From the IMG/VR virus record IMGVR_UViG_3300035698_013333, positions 1 through 53,150 of that record: a DNA stretch of 53,150 nucleotides; one strand, 5' to 3'. Every line of letters begins with the position of its first letter. The stretch's first letter is position 1. Origin of the DNA: a virus. The position numbers and the translations under genes are program-made. Below, piece after piece: positions 41,526 through 49,688 of this stretch. A model generated the notes under the pieces. It ran no database searches, had not been told where the DNA came from, and saw nothing but the letters and a program-made list of their open reading frames with translations.

Positions 41526-41805
41526 AATGAGTTATCTTACTCCACCACGATTCAAACTCTTCGTTTGACATCTTATTACTATTCCATTGCCGTAAACATT
41601 CTTTCATCCCTATTTTTTCTACTATCCAATTCATTAATCTACTACGTCTTCCGCCTGAAATATATTTGGCAGGCTCTGGATTTGGTAATTCTTTAGGCCA
41701 TTCCCAAGCATTTATTTTACACCACCATAATGCTAATGTTTCTTTACCTTGAGTCTCTAAAACTTCTTCGTCATAATTGGATATTTTTATATTATTTTTA
41801 ACCAT
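41518..41805 (-). CDS. Hypothetical protein
   Basis: A 95-aa Trp-rich protein (LALWWCKINAWEWPKELP, later SNEEFESWWSKI). The ATG lies inside the end of the preceding gene by 19 bp. No family recognised. Confidence 0.52.
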   Translation of the reverse strand: MVKNNIKISNYDEEVLETQGKETLALWWCKINAWEWPKELPNPEPAKYISGGRRSRLMNWIVEKIGMKECLRQWNSNKMSNEEFESWWSKITHYG

Positions 41806-42179
41806 TCTTTTCCATTCCAAATCTTTCTAAATTTTTGTTCCATCGTAAAATGAAGCCACATTTGTTCCATAGACCTGAAAAATCCGTTCCATTGGAATTT
41901 ATTAAATTTTTCCAATAATGCCGCCGAGACCTCAAATCCCGATTGACCTTCTACTACTAATTTCATTATATCCTGTGACTGGTCTTGTCTGATTAACCAT
42001 ACCGGATTATACATTTTCATTGGTTCATCCTCTTGGTCATTCCAAGAAGATACCATATCTCTTCTTCTCTGAATATCATCTGTATAAAAGTCACCTTCTT
42101 GCCATAAATTGTCGCCTCTCAGCTTTTGAATCTCTTCTGCTTTCTCGCACATTAAAATATAGTCTTTGCCCTTATCCAT
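41787..42179 (-). CDS. Hypothetical phage protein
   Basis: A 130-aa protein starting MDKGKDYILMCEKAEEIQKL; contains DDIQRRRDMVSSWNDQEDEP and VWLIRQDQSQDIMKLV. Similar small proteins occur in many phage replication regions, function unknown. Confidence 0.58.
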   Translation of the reverse strand: MDKGKDYILMCEKAEEIQKLRGDNLWQEGDFYTDDIQRRRDMVSSWNDQEDEPMKMYNPVWLIRQDQSQDIMKLVVEGQSGFEVSAALLEKFNKFQWNGFFRSMEQMWLHFTMEQKFRKIWNGKEWLKII

Positions 42180-42180
42180 T

Positions 42181-42420
42181 TTAATCCGCCTTTTCTCTTT
42201 TCTCTCTCATTTTTTGTTTCAACATTTTGTCAACGCACTCTTCCTTCCCACAGGTAATCGGTGGAACACTCGCACCTTTGTATCTTGTCGCTTCTCCACA
42301 ATGCGGGCAAGGAGCATACTTATAATTAAATTTAGCATCTCTTTCTTTTCTCTCTTCTAAGGCTTTTGCTCTTTCTTCCTCTTCTACTTTTTTACCTTTT
42401 TTCTTCTTTTCCCGAGACAT
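42181..42420 (-). CDS. Zinc-ribbon protein
   Basis: A 79-aa protein with a Lys/Glu-rich start and PCPHCGEATRYK followed by ITCGKEECVDKM, a four-Cys ribbon. Overlaps the preceding gene by 29 bp. Confidence 0.6.
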   Translation of the reverse strand: MSREKKKKGKKVEEEERAKALEERKERDAKFNYKYAPCPHCGEATRYKGASVPPITCGKEECVDKMLKQKMREKREKAD

Positions 42421-42664
42421 TAATTTGCTCCTTTAATATTTTTAGTTTATGTCTTTGATTCACGGTCAGATAGCCCATCTTTTTTCGATATATCTGCTCT
42501 GATATATAAAGTTGAATTTCTAGCCTTGTTTTATTTATTAAATTTTCTCCGTCTACTCCCTCTATCAAAGGAGGGCTTTTAGGTAAACCTAAAGGATTAT
42601 CAAAAGGATTGTTATTCATCAATCCCATTAAACCGTAGGCTAGAATTTTATTATTAGCATTCAT
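42392..42664 (-). CDS. Hypothetical protein
   Basis: A 90-aa protein with NNNPFDNPLGLPKSPP and a helical C-terminal half (RLEIQLYISEQIYRKKMGYL). Its ATG lies one base after the basic 53-aa gene. No family recognised. Confidence 0.52.
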   Translation of the reverse strand: MNANNKILAYGLMGLMNNNPFDNPLGLPKSPPLIEGVDGENLINKTRLEIQLYISEQIYRKKMGYLTVNQRHKLKILKEQINVSGKEEKR

Positions 42665-42665
42665 A

Positions 42666-42827
42666 TTAATATGTTTTTGTTACGTATTTTCTTTTGGTCT
42701 CTTTAATTATATCATAACATATTAGAATTGTTTTATCTTTTAATTTCCTCGCTATCCTCGCAACTATTGCTCTGTGTTTCCTTCTCCCCGCTTCTGCTTT
42801 TCTAGCTCTGGCTGTTATTTCTTTCAT
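42666..42827 (-). CDS. Small basic protein
   Basis: A 53-aa protein rich in Arg and Lys (MKEITARARKAEAGRRKH), with AAAGGAG upstream and an ACCGCTATAATA motif 20 bases upstream. Probably nucleic-acid or ribosome binding; no family recognised. Confidence 0.55.
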   Translation of the reverse strand: MKEITARARKAEAGRRKHRAIVARIARKLKDKTILICYDIIKETKRKYVTKTY

Positions 42828-42847
42828 CTATCTCTCCTTTGTTATCT

Positions 42848-42859
42848 TATTATAGCGGT
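42848..42859 (-). promoter_or_regulatory. ACCGCTATAATA motif
   Basis: Exact copy of the recurring motif, preceded by TTG (TTTGACCGCTATAATA), in the short gap before the basic 53-aa gene. Shares 14 further bases with the variant at 36381. Confidence 0.4.
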
Positions 42860-42876
42860 CAAAGGAGTATGCATCA

Positions 42877-43020
42877 TTATAACTTAATAATTCCTAGACA
42901 AACCAAAACAAATAGCACCAACCAAATTATTAATATTAGTTTAGAAATTCTTTTAATATTTTTGATTTCTATTTCTCTTTTAGCCTCTTCCCACTTTTCG
43001 TCTTCGAGCCAATTTGTCAT
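42877..43020 (-). CDS. Small single-pass membrane protein
   Basis: A 47-aa protein: charged N-terminal helix (MTNWLEDEKWEEAKRE), then membrane helix LILIIWLVLFVLVCLGII near the C-terminus. ATGA overlap with the preceding gene. C-tail anchored type; function unknown. Confidence 0.55.
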   Translation of the reverse strand: MTNWLEDEKWEEAKREIEIKNIKRISKLILIIWLVLFVLVCLGIIKL

Positions 43021-43199
43021 TTTCCTTCCTTCATATGAATCGCAACATTTTCCACATCCTGTAAATACGGCAGACTTAAATCAATAATTCTCTGCATCGC
43101 TTCAAGATGGCTATTATACACTTCACGCCTTTGCTTAAGTCTTTCTGTTGTAATCATTAAAATAATACCGTTATTTGCCTGCGAAATATCAATATTCAT
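43017..43199 (-). CDS. Hypothetical protein
   Basis: A 60-aa protein starting MNIDISQANNGIILMIT. ATGA overlap at both ends. Its start context duplicates that of the gene upstream (see findings). Helical; unknown. Confidence 0.5.
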   Translation of the reverse strand: MNIDISQANNGIILMITTERLKQRREVYNSHLEAMQRIIDLSLPYLQDVENVAIHMKEGK

Positions 43200-43534
43200 T
43201 TTACAATCCTCACATTATTATTAAAATATCTCTCAAATTCAGTTTTCATCTCACTAAAACTTTTAATTCTATTATTCATTATACCCTCATAGATAAAATT
43301 AATAGCACTAGCAGTATCTTCTTCATTATATTTTGAAATATCATAACCCTTAGATTTAAACACTTTAATCATTCTTACTACTTTTAATTCTCTCTTCTTT
43401 GCATTTCTATAAGTATCTCTACACTTAACACAATAATTTAATGGTTTCTCTGAGCCCTTTTTTATAGCTCTAATTAATTGATGATTTGAAACAATAAATG
43501 TTGATTTGCAACCAAGACAATTTCTTATATTCAT
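43196..43534 (-). CDS. Zinc-binding hypothetical protein
   Basis: A 112-aa protein with CLGCKSTF and YCVKCRDTYRNA forming one ribbon, followed by a helical tail. It ends RIVK like the primase upstream. Overlaps both neighbours by four bases. Confidence 0.6.
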   Translation of the reverse strand: MNIRNCLGCKSTFIVSNHQLIRAIKKGSEKPLNYCVKCRDTYRNAKKRELKVVRMIKVFKSKGYDISKYNEEDTASAINFIYEGIMNNRIKSFSEMKTEFERYFNNNVRIVK

Positions 43535-44499
43535 TTCACAATCCTTACTATTTCCCTGAAGTCTTCTCTGCTCAAATTATCAGGGTCACCAAATCTTAGA
43601 TTTGCTGATAGTACATTAACGTATGGACTTAAAACCTCTTCTGCTTTATCTCTTCCGATTCTCCCTGCCTCGTCACCGTCAAAAAGTAAGATGACATCTG
43701 AATATTTATTGATTATCAATCGTGCCTGAAAAGATGAAATACTCGAACCGAATAAACTTATTACCGGCTCGCCAAAGCTCCATATCTTCATCGCATCAAA
43801 AGCTCCCTCTACTATCCACGTAAATGAACCGTGAACGTTGTGATTATTAAACAGGACTCTTGACATAGGGCTTCCCTTTGGATATAGCTTCTTCGGTTTA
43901 CGGTCCTGTCTGATAGCTGATGCTTCAAAGGTTGTGTGGATTCCGAACGAATCATAAACTGGAATTATCAATCGTTCTTTATAATATCCAGAATCTGAAA
44001 TGCGTAGATTGAAAAAATTAATTGTATCCCAAGCCCTTTTCTCAGGATATCTTCTTTCTATCATCAAATAATCAACCATTGCTTTCTGCTCAAGGCCTTC
44101 ATATTTTGCTTTCTGCGGCAGAGGTATTCTTCTCAGCTCTTCTTCAATATCCTCTTCTACTTTTTTATCCAGTAAATATTTCAGTTCGTTGCTTGTCGGA
44201 GAATCTATTGTTATTTCTATTCCAAACCAAGTAAGGATTTTTCTTTCTGCATCTGCTCTGTCAATATCTAAAACTCGCTGAACCAAATGTACCAACTGAC
44301 CAGTAGCGCCACATCCAAAGCATTGCCAGAATCCTCTTTTATCACCTTCCATCGCCAGACTAAATGATGGTACAGTTTCGTTATGTTCCGGCATCGGACA
44401 AGCCGTCATAAACTCTTTACCTATTTGCTTCCCTTCAATATGAAGTTTATCAAGTAGGGCTAAAAAATCTATCTTGTCTCTTAAGTCTTCAAAACGCAT
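43531..44499 (-). CDS. DnaG-like primase
   Basis: A 322-aa protein: CHC2-type zinc finger with Cys34, His39, Cys60 and Cys63 (TACPMPEHN, QCFGCGATGQ); catalytic basal region RLIIPVYDSFGIHTTFEASA; TOPRIM with VEGAFDAMKIW and LLFDGDEAGRIG. No helicase-binding C-terminal domain, so shorter than bacterial DnaG. Start overlaps the helicase gene by 11 bp. Confidence 0.9.
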   Translation of the reverse strand: MRFEDLRDKIDFLALLDKLHIEGKQIGKEFMTACPMPEHNETVPSFSLAMEGDKRGFWQCFGCGATGQLVHLVQRVLDIDRADAERKILTWFGIEITIDSPTSNELKYLLDKKVEEDIEEELRRIPLPQKAKYEGLEQKAMVDYLMIERRYPEKRAWDTINFFNLRISDSGYYKERLIIPVYDSFGIHTTFEASAIRQDRKPKKLYPKGSPMSRVLFNNHNVHGSFTWIVEGAFDAMKIWSFGEPVISLFGSSISSFQARLIINKYSDVILLFDGDEAGRIGRDKAEEVLSPYVNVLSANLRFGDPDNLSREDFREIVRIVK

Positions 44500-45838
44500 T
44501 ATTAAAATCCTCGCCGTGTTTTTCTATCTCGACTTCATGGCTCTTCACCAACGATATCTTATCGTAATCACTCACAACTTCTAAGAATCTATTTTCTGCT
44601 CCTTCTCTCACTTTCACAAGTTGGATTTTCATTGTGTCAAGCGCTCTCATTTGACTCGTTTGGATTATGGCCGCACAAATATCTGTATGAGCCGCTATCT
44701 GTTGTCTGGCTAATCCTACATCCACAAATCCGACCTCAACCTTTTCTTTTGCTCCGACCAACATTTGTGCCGCCGAGATAACCGGTACGTGCATTTTAAG
44801 AGCTAGTCCTTTTAAATTCCTGAGAATTGCTCCTACATATTTCCAGTCCATCGATGAACCGTAACCACCCTCGTTTGGCGACATTATGCCCGCATAGTCA
44901 ACCATTATCTGGTCTGGTTCAAAATATCCCTGCAGTCTGGATAATTCTGATTCTATCAGCCTACAGGAACAACCTTCTGGAACACCTATTATTTTTAATT
45001 TATTTTCTTTTATCTCTCTTATTTTTTCTTCCCATTTTAATACTGCTTCATCGTCAATCTGAGCTCTTCTAAATTTTCTATATTTTATCTGTGTCAAATT
45101 TGAATCTAATCTATAAGCAGTTTGTTCAGGTGTCATTTCAATTGTAAATAAAGCTACCTTAAATCCATCTAAAACAGCCCTTATAGCCCCTGATTGAATA
45201 GCTATCGATTTACCGCCTTCAGGTGGAGCTAACCACAGGAATAATTCACCTTTTCTCGTTCCTCCATCGAGTTCAAAATTAAGTTTATCAACACTTGTCG
45301 GAACGCAATATTCTTTATAAACTTCTGGATTATTTCTTCTATTTAATAAATCTTGCTTTCTTGATTCAAAATTCGTAGCAAAATCTATTACTTTTATATC
45401 TCGGCCCTTGCTCGTTAAATCAATCGTGTTTTTCAGTAACGCATCCTGTGCTTTTATCGGGTCTCCGGCATCAATTAATTTCAAAGCCTCTTTCATAGAA
45501 GTTCTTAGAGTCCTTCCAATATATTCTTTCTCCACTTCTTTTATTGCGTATTTAAACCGCGTTTCAGAAAGCTCTTCTATCTTTGTTAAAAACGCTTCGA
45601 TGTTTTTCAGGTCGTCTGATTTTATTCCTTTGTTCTTTCTTAGCTCATTTATAAGAATATCAACCTGAGGGATTTCTCCGAAACTTTCAAAGTAGTTATG
45701 AATCGTTGTAAAAATCCATCTCATTTGAACCACTTCAAAATAAGCCGGTGTTACGTGGTTCATTGTCAACTTACCGTAATAACCCTTTAAAAGCCCTCTG
45801 ATGATATCTCTCTCAAACTGACTTGTTGACTCAGGCAT
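44489..45838 (-). CDS. dnaB: DnaB-like replicative helicase
   Basis: A 449-aa protein from the ATG with GGAGGG eight bases upstream, overlapping the loader gene by 8 bp. N-terminal helical domain, linker, and RecA-like core: Walker A region APPEGGKS (204-211; first Gly replaced by Ala), TIEMTPEQTAYRLDSNL, Walker B QIMVDYAGI, and QIAAHTDICAAI. Moves on DNA at the fork with the phage primase. Confidence 0.88.
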   Translation of the reverse strand: MPESTSQFERDIIRGLLKGYYGKLTMNHVTPAYFEVVQMRWIFTTIHNYFESFGEIPQVDILINELRKNKGIKSDDLKNIEAFLTKIEELSETRFKYAIKEVEKEYIGRTLRTSMKEALKLIDAGDPIKAQDALLKNTIDLTSKGRDIKVIDFATNFESRKQDLLNRRNNPEVYKEYCVPTSVDKLNFELDGGTRKGELFLWLAPPEGGKSIAIQSGAIRAVLDGFKVALFTIEMTPEQTAYRLDSNLTQIKYRKFRRAQIDDEAVLKWEEKIREIKENKLKIIGVPEGCSCRLIESELSRLQGYFEPDQIMVDYAGIMSPNEGGYGSSMDWKYVGAILRNLKGLALKMHVPVISAAQMLVGAKEKVEVGFVDVGLARQQIAAHTDICAAIIQTSQMRALDTMKIQLVKVREGAENRFLEVVSDYDKISLVKSHEVEIEKHGEDFNNAF

Positions 45839-46574
45839 TGATATCCCTCCAAAATTCTTTACCTTTGACTTTACGTTCATCGAAGCCCTTAACTTCAATT
45901 ATTTTACAGGCTCCGCCTATTACTGAAAAAACTGAATCTCCGTATCTCTCTTTTATAGCCTTTAAACTGTAATTGGTCGAACCTATCGTCACTAAATTTT
46001 TATTCATTCTTTCTCTCAACATAGAATCTAATTTTAAGGATATCATTGTGCTCAACTGCTCCCTGACTCCACGGTATTCTTTTCCTAAATCATCCAGTAT
46101 TAAAAATTCTATCCTCTCAATCATTATCTCTAACCGTTCTTTTAACTTTGGATTTTTAAACCCGTCACCAATGAGGTCTAGTATTTTAGCTATGGATATG
46201 TATTTTACTGTATATCCTTTCTTGATGGCTGTTTTACCGATGATACAAGATAATGTAGTTTTTCCTGTACCATAGCCGCCTATAAAAATTATTCCCTGAC
46301 CTGAAAGGAGTGCCTTGTCAAGATTATCGCAGTATTTACTAACCAACTCTTCTGTGGGTTTGTCAACTGAGATTCCTTTCAGTCCAATTTTCCAATATAA
46401 TTCTGGTATTCCGGCTGTTAGATATTCTGCTTTTAATTTAAATTCAGCTCTTAATTTCTTTGCATCGCCTTGTTTAGAAAATATCTTTTTCTTTAGCCTG
46501 TTTAATTCGGCAATTACCATTTCATCGGGCTGTACTAAACCTCTTAACTTTGAATCAATGTCAGGACTTTCCAT
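45831..46574 (-). CDS. DnaC/DnaI-like helicase loader
   Basis: A 247-aa AAA+ protein: GGYGTGKTTL (Walker A, 99-108), FLILDDLGKEY (Walker B) and an arginine-bearing sensor segment TIGSTNYSLKAIKERYG. It loads DnaB at the origin. Upstream neighbour is the protein in the initiator position. Confidence 0.9.
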   Translation of the reverse strand: MESPDIDSKLRGLVQPDEMVIAELNRLKKKIFSKQGDAKKLRAEFKLKAEYLTAGIPELYWKIGLKGISVDKPTEELVSKYCDNLDKALLSGQGIIFIGGYGTGKTTLSCIIGKTAIKKGYTVKYISIAKILDLIGDGFKNPKLKERLEIMIERIEFLILDDLGKEYRGVREQLSTMISLKLDSMLRERMNKNLVTIGSTNYSLKAIKERYGDSVFSVIGGACKIIEVKGFDERKVKGKEFWRDINA

Positions 46575-46589
46575 TTTTTATATCCTTTT

Positions 46590-47066
46590 TTAAAATTCAT
46601 CTTCGTCTTTATACTTCTCGGCTGTCTCTTTTTTTCTTTTATTAAAATGTTCCTGTGCTTCTTCTAAATATTGCTCTTCTTGCTTCTTAAAATCCTCTTC
46701 GCTTCCAAGCTCTTTGTTTACCATTTTCTTGGCTCTTGCATCCAGATAATCAGCCATCATATCTTGTTTTGAGAAATACCATATCCTGAAATTATTAACG
46801 TTCTTTCTCTCAATAATCCAATCCATATAATTCCTGAAAAGCTCATTTGGATGTACGTCTATCGACCTTCCTTCCATCCTGAAAAGGATAGATACAAACT
46901 TCTTATTTATATGTAACTTTATTTGTCCCATTGGTCGTCTGGTCTCAATTCCGTATGTCTCTAAAAATTTCTTTTTAAAGTAGGCGCATAAATGGTCAGT
47001 CGACCATTCTTCAATAGGTGTTTTGTTAAACTTGGATAATCCTTTTTTAACTTTAAAGTCAGCCAT
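46590..47066 (-). CDS. Protein in initiator position, unknown
   Basis: A 158-aa protein directly before the loader gene and directly after a region with GTATAC sites. N-terminal ELY-like helices, MGQIKLHINKKFVSILFRME, then a Lys/Glu coiled tail. It could be the origin-binding or DnaA/O-like protein, but no winged-helix signature is clear. AGGAG six bases upstream. Confidence 0.45.
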   Translation of the reverse strand: MADFKVKKGLSKFNKTPIEEWSTDHLCAYFKKKFLETYGIETRRPMGQIKLHINKKFVSILFRMEGRSIDVHPNELFRNYMDWIIERKNVNNFRIWYFSKQDMMADYLDARAKKMVNKELGSEEDFKKQEEQYLEEAQEHFNKRKKETAEKYKDEDEF

Positions 47067-47085
47067 ATGGCTCCTATATGTATAT

Positions 47086-47208
47086 GTATACGTCTGATGT
47101 ATACTGTCTTGTATTTTCTTTAATAATATAAGTCTATAATTATATAATTATTTAATTTACTATTTAATAAAGAAATACTACGGTATACCTTCGGTATACC
47201 GAGTATAC
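47086..47208. other. Candidate replication origin: GTATAC cluster with AT-rich core
   Basis: Five GTATAC sites at 47086-47091, 47099-47104, 47183-47188, 47194-47199 and 47203-47208. Between the two groups is about 75 bp made almost only of A and T. It lies between the SNF2 helicase gene and the initiator-loader-helicase-primase operon. Spacing of 9-13 bases inside each group fits dimer sites of an initiator. Confidence 0.45.
47181..47201 (-). terminator. Hairpin after the SNF2 gene, possible terminator
   Basis: A perfect 9-bp stem CGGTATACC/GGTATACCG with a three-base loop, 16 bp past the SNF2 stop. The minus strand continues TAGTATTTCTTTATT, moderately T-rich. Two GTATAC origin-candidate sites lie inside the arms. 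Confidence 0.5.
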
Positions 47209-47216
47209 CGGCGGAT

Positions 47217-48926
47217 TTATTCTTTAAAATCATGAAGTGCATTCAGGAGTTCCTTTTGTGTAACTTTAATTGGGATGCCGGATTTTCCATCAATAACCCT
47301 ACTAAATAAATCTGTCTTTATTTTCAGGATTTCCAAAACTCTATCTTCAATCGTGTCAGCTGCAATCAGTTTAATAACCGTTACTTTATTTTCTTGCCCT
47401 TTCCTGTGAAGCCTATCTTCAATCTGATTTACTACCTGAGGATTAAACGGAAGGTCGAAAAGAATTATATAGCTCGCACACTGTAGATTTATTCCCTCTC
47501 CACCGGCTGTCGTCATCAGGAATAGATTCTTTTTCTTAGATGTTGTAAATTCTTCTATCAAACCTTCACGAATTCCTTTCTGAGTTGAAACTAATCCTGT
47601 AAGTTTTATAGCGGGTAACGCTAATTCACGGTCAATAATATTAATCATTCTTCGGAACTGTGAGAATATTACTATCTTATGACCGTTAGCTAAAATCTCT
47701 TTCACCAACAACTTGAGCTCTTTGAGTTTAGAGGATTCGTTTGTTATATTATCAATCAACTCACAGGAATCGCAAACCTCTCTCAGAAATGTAAAGTTAG
47801 CTAAAATATTAGCCTGTTTAATTTTATCCTCAACATCTTCATCATCGCTTTTCAATATCTGATTCTTTACATCTTTGTAAAATTTTCTCTGGCCTTTGCT
47901 TAATTCTATTTTGATATCTTCGTAAACTTTTGGCGGTAAGTCTTTAAGCACTTCTGACTTCATTCTGCGAATCATTATCGTTTTCAGCTTATCGTGTACC
48001 TCATTTAAATTTCTATGGTCCACGATTTGTCCGAAATATCCTTTTACAATATATCGTCTATCAAATACGTACCATTGACCTAAAATATGCGGGTGGATGA
48101 ATCGCATTATTGAGTGTAAATCCCTTAATTGATTCTGTAAAGGTGTTCCGGTAAGTCCGTATCGATATTTACAATTTTTGCCTAAGTTATAAAGCGCTTT
48201 GGTCTGTTTGGCTTTATAAGTTCTTATCCTGTGGATTTCGTCAATAATTATGCAGTCAAACACCGTGTCGTAAAGTATCGGCTCGATATCGTTTCTCAGG
48301 ACTTCAAAATTCACTATCTTGAAAAACTTCTTGTTAAAATATCCTTCTACTCTTTTCTCCGGCTTTCCTTCAATAACCGTATAGCTCGGATTGTTTACCC
48401 GCATTTCCATCTCTTTTACCCAATTCCACTTAACACTTGCGGGGCATACTATCAAACAGTTATTGATTTTGCCTTGCTGTCTTAAAATCATAGCGGTCAA
48501 GATAGCAGGGAAAGTTTTACAAGTTCCCATCTCGCCACCGTTGATTGCTGTTCTTCTTTTTAAGAAAAATTCAACGGCAACCTTCTGGTGTGGCATTAAG
48601 GGAGTTTTAAGTAATGATTCATCAATCGGAAAATCTGTGTCATCTTTGGCGATTAACTGCTTCATTTCATATTGCCATTCTCGGAATGACTTTAGAATAG
48701 ATTTAAGCTGATAATCTACATCAATTGTTTTCAGAGACTTCTTCTCGCAGTCCTTCATCAATAGGTCATAATCGTGTAGACCGATTCGCCATACTTTATC
48801 ATCTTTATCCCAATCTCTTGATGGGATATTTTTAATGACATTTACGTAGGTCGAAAAACAATCTCCACGTACCGTTGCTTCAAAATAACCTAAATGTCCT
48901 TGAGAAGATGCTTTTAATATTAACAC
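47217..48926 (-). CDS. SNF2-family helicase/translocase with HARP-like N-terminus
   Basis: A 569-aa protein from a GTG with GGAG six bases upstream, 16 bases after an RHH gene. N-terminal domain (WDKDDKVWRIGLHDYDLLM) resembles the HARP domain of SMARCAL1-type annealing helicases. Motif I is EMGTCKTF rather than the usual EMGLGKT; motif II DEIHRI; motif III GLTGTPLQNQ; motif V/VI GEGINLQCAS and QIEDRLHRKGQ. Likely remodels forks or strips proteins from DNA. Confidence 0.88.
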   Translation of the reverse strand: MLILKASSQGHLGYFEATVRGDCFSTYVNVIKNIPSRDWDKDDKVWRIGLHDYDLLMKDCEKKSLKTIDVDYQLKSILKSFREWQYEMKQLIAKDDTDFPIDESLLKTPLMPHQKVAVEFFLKRRTAINGGEMGTCKTFPAILTAMILRQQGKINNCLIVCPASVKWNWVKEMEMRVNNPSYTVIEGKPEKRVEGYFNKKFFKIVNFEVLRNDIEPILYDTVFDCIIIDEIHRIRTYKAKQTKALYNLGKNCKYRYGLTGTPLQNQLRDLHSIMRFIHPHILGQWYVFDRRYIVKGYFGQIVDHRNLNEVHDKLKTIMIRRMKSEVLKDLPPKVYEDIKIELSKGQRKFYKDVKNQILKSDDEDVEDKIKQANILANFTFLREVCDSCELIDNITNESSKLKELKLLVKEILANGHKIVIFSQFRRMINIIDRELALPAIKLTGLVSTQKGIREGLIEEFTTSKKKNLFLMTTAGGEGINLQCASYIILFDLPFNPQVVNQIEDRLHRKGQENKVTVIKLIAADTIEDRVLEILKIKTDLFSRVIDGKSGIPIKVTQKELLNALHDFKE

Positions 48927-48942
48927 ATCTTTCTCCTTTGTT

Positions 48943-49137
48943 TTACTCTCGAATTCCCGCTGCTTTTGCAGTTCTAAAATCTGCATTCTTAACAGGCTTC
49001 TTGACTTTGATTAATTCCTTCAACCCTGCCAGAACAAGTTCAGAAAATGAAGCAGAATAACTTTTTTCTAAAATAGCTACCCGCTTTAAAACTTCTTTCG
49101 TCTTGGCATCGTCAGGAAAATATACTGATTTCTGCAT
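48943..49137 (-). CDS. Ribbon-helix-helix regulator
   Basis: A 64-aa protein: beta strand KSVYFPDDAKT, helix 1 EVLKRVAILEKSYS, helix 2 SFSELVLAGLKELI, the CopG/Arc layout; the tail is basic. Its promoter at 49169-49198 contains TAATATAACATATTA, so autoregulation and control of the SNF2 gene are likely. Confidence 0.78.
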   Translation of the reverse strand: MQKSVYFPDDAKTKEVLKRVAILEKSYSASFSELVLAGLKELIKVKKPVKNADFRTAKAAGIRE

Positions 49138-49168
49138 TAGATTAGCCTCCTTTCTAATTGATAAAGCT

Positions 49169-49198
49169 AATATAACATATTATATTTTAATCTGTCAA
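49169..49198 (-). promoter_or_regulatory. Promoter of the RHH-SNF2 operon
   Basis: TTGACA (49193-49198), 18-bp spacer, TATATT (49169-49174) with extended TG. The -10 area is a palindrome TAATAT-AAC-ATATTA read on the plus strand. Strong AGGAGG follows. Confidence 0.7.
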
Positions 49199-49212
49199 TA
49201 CTCTTCATATTT

Positions 49213-49224
49213 TATTATAGCGGT
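49213..49224 (-). promoter_or_regulatory. ACCGCTATAATA motif
   Basis: Exact copy of the recurring motif, between the 64-aa gene stop and the TTGACA promoter of the RHH gene, so two start signals may lie in tandem. Confidence 0.4.
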
Positions 49225-49229
49225 TACCG

Positions 49230-49424
49230 TTATCTATCTTCGGTAGCCGTATGTTCCCTGTCAGTTCTGTTGGCTTGCTCTATTCTCTCGGCAATTTGCT
49301 CCAACTGGTAGGTGTCAAAGAAGCCTCCGTAAACATATCGTTTCGTGTCGTATTTGAATCCAATCGCTTCGGCAACTCTTTCAGTAGCTCTTAACCTCGC
49401 TGATGTTTTAAATCTATTTGCCAT
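49230..49424 (-). CDS. Hypothetical protein
   Basis: A 64-aa protein (MANRFKTSARLRATERVAEA) with an AAAGGAGG site; a Glu/Arg-rich C-terminus. Overlaps the upstream gene by 11 bp. No family recognised. Confidence 0.52.
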   Translation of the reverse strand: MANRFKTSARLRATERVAEAIGFKYDTKRYVYGGFFDTYQLEQIAERIEQANRTDREHTATEDR

Positions 49425-49590
49425 TCCTAGCCTCCTTTATTTTTATTACTGTCTCTTCTGTCATTTTCTTAACTACCTTTGCTAATTTTACTTCGGTTAT
49501 ACTGGCTACATATTTAAGGCCCATAAGTAGCAATCTTTCGTAAAAATATTCATCAAGTATCTTCTTTATTTCTTTTGTCTTCTTAGCCAT
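49414..49590 (-). CDS. Small basic protein
   Basis: A 58-aa Lys-rich protein (MAKKTKEIKKILDEYFYERL) with AGGAG about 12 bases upstream. The 98 bp before it have only mini-frames of 14 and 7 codons and no gene I can support. Unknown function. Confidence 0.5.
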   Translation of the reverse strand: MAKKTKEIKKILDEYFYERLLLMGLKYVASITEVKLAKVVKKMTEETVIKIKEARNGK

Positions 49591-49688
49591 CGTATTTTAA
49601 TCTCCTATGTTCTACTATGGGAACGTCTATTTTAACCTCTCACCGTCCATTTACTGTACCTGAATGAGCTGTTTGACCTCGACTTCGT

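Noticed and set aside
49591-49688. Mini-frames of 14 and 7 codons between small genes
   Set aside because: Too short, no distinct composition, no ribosome-binding site for the second.
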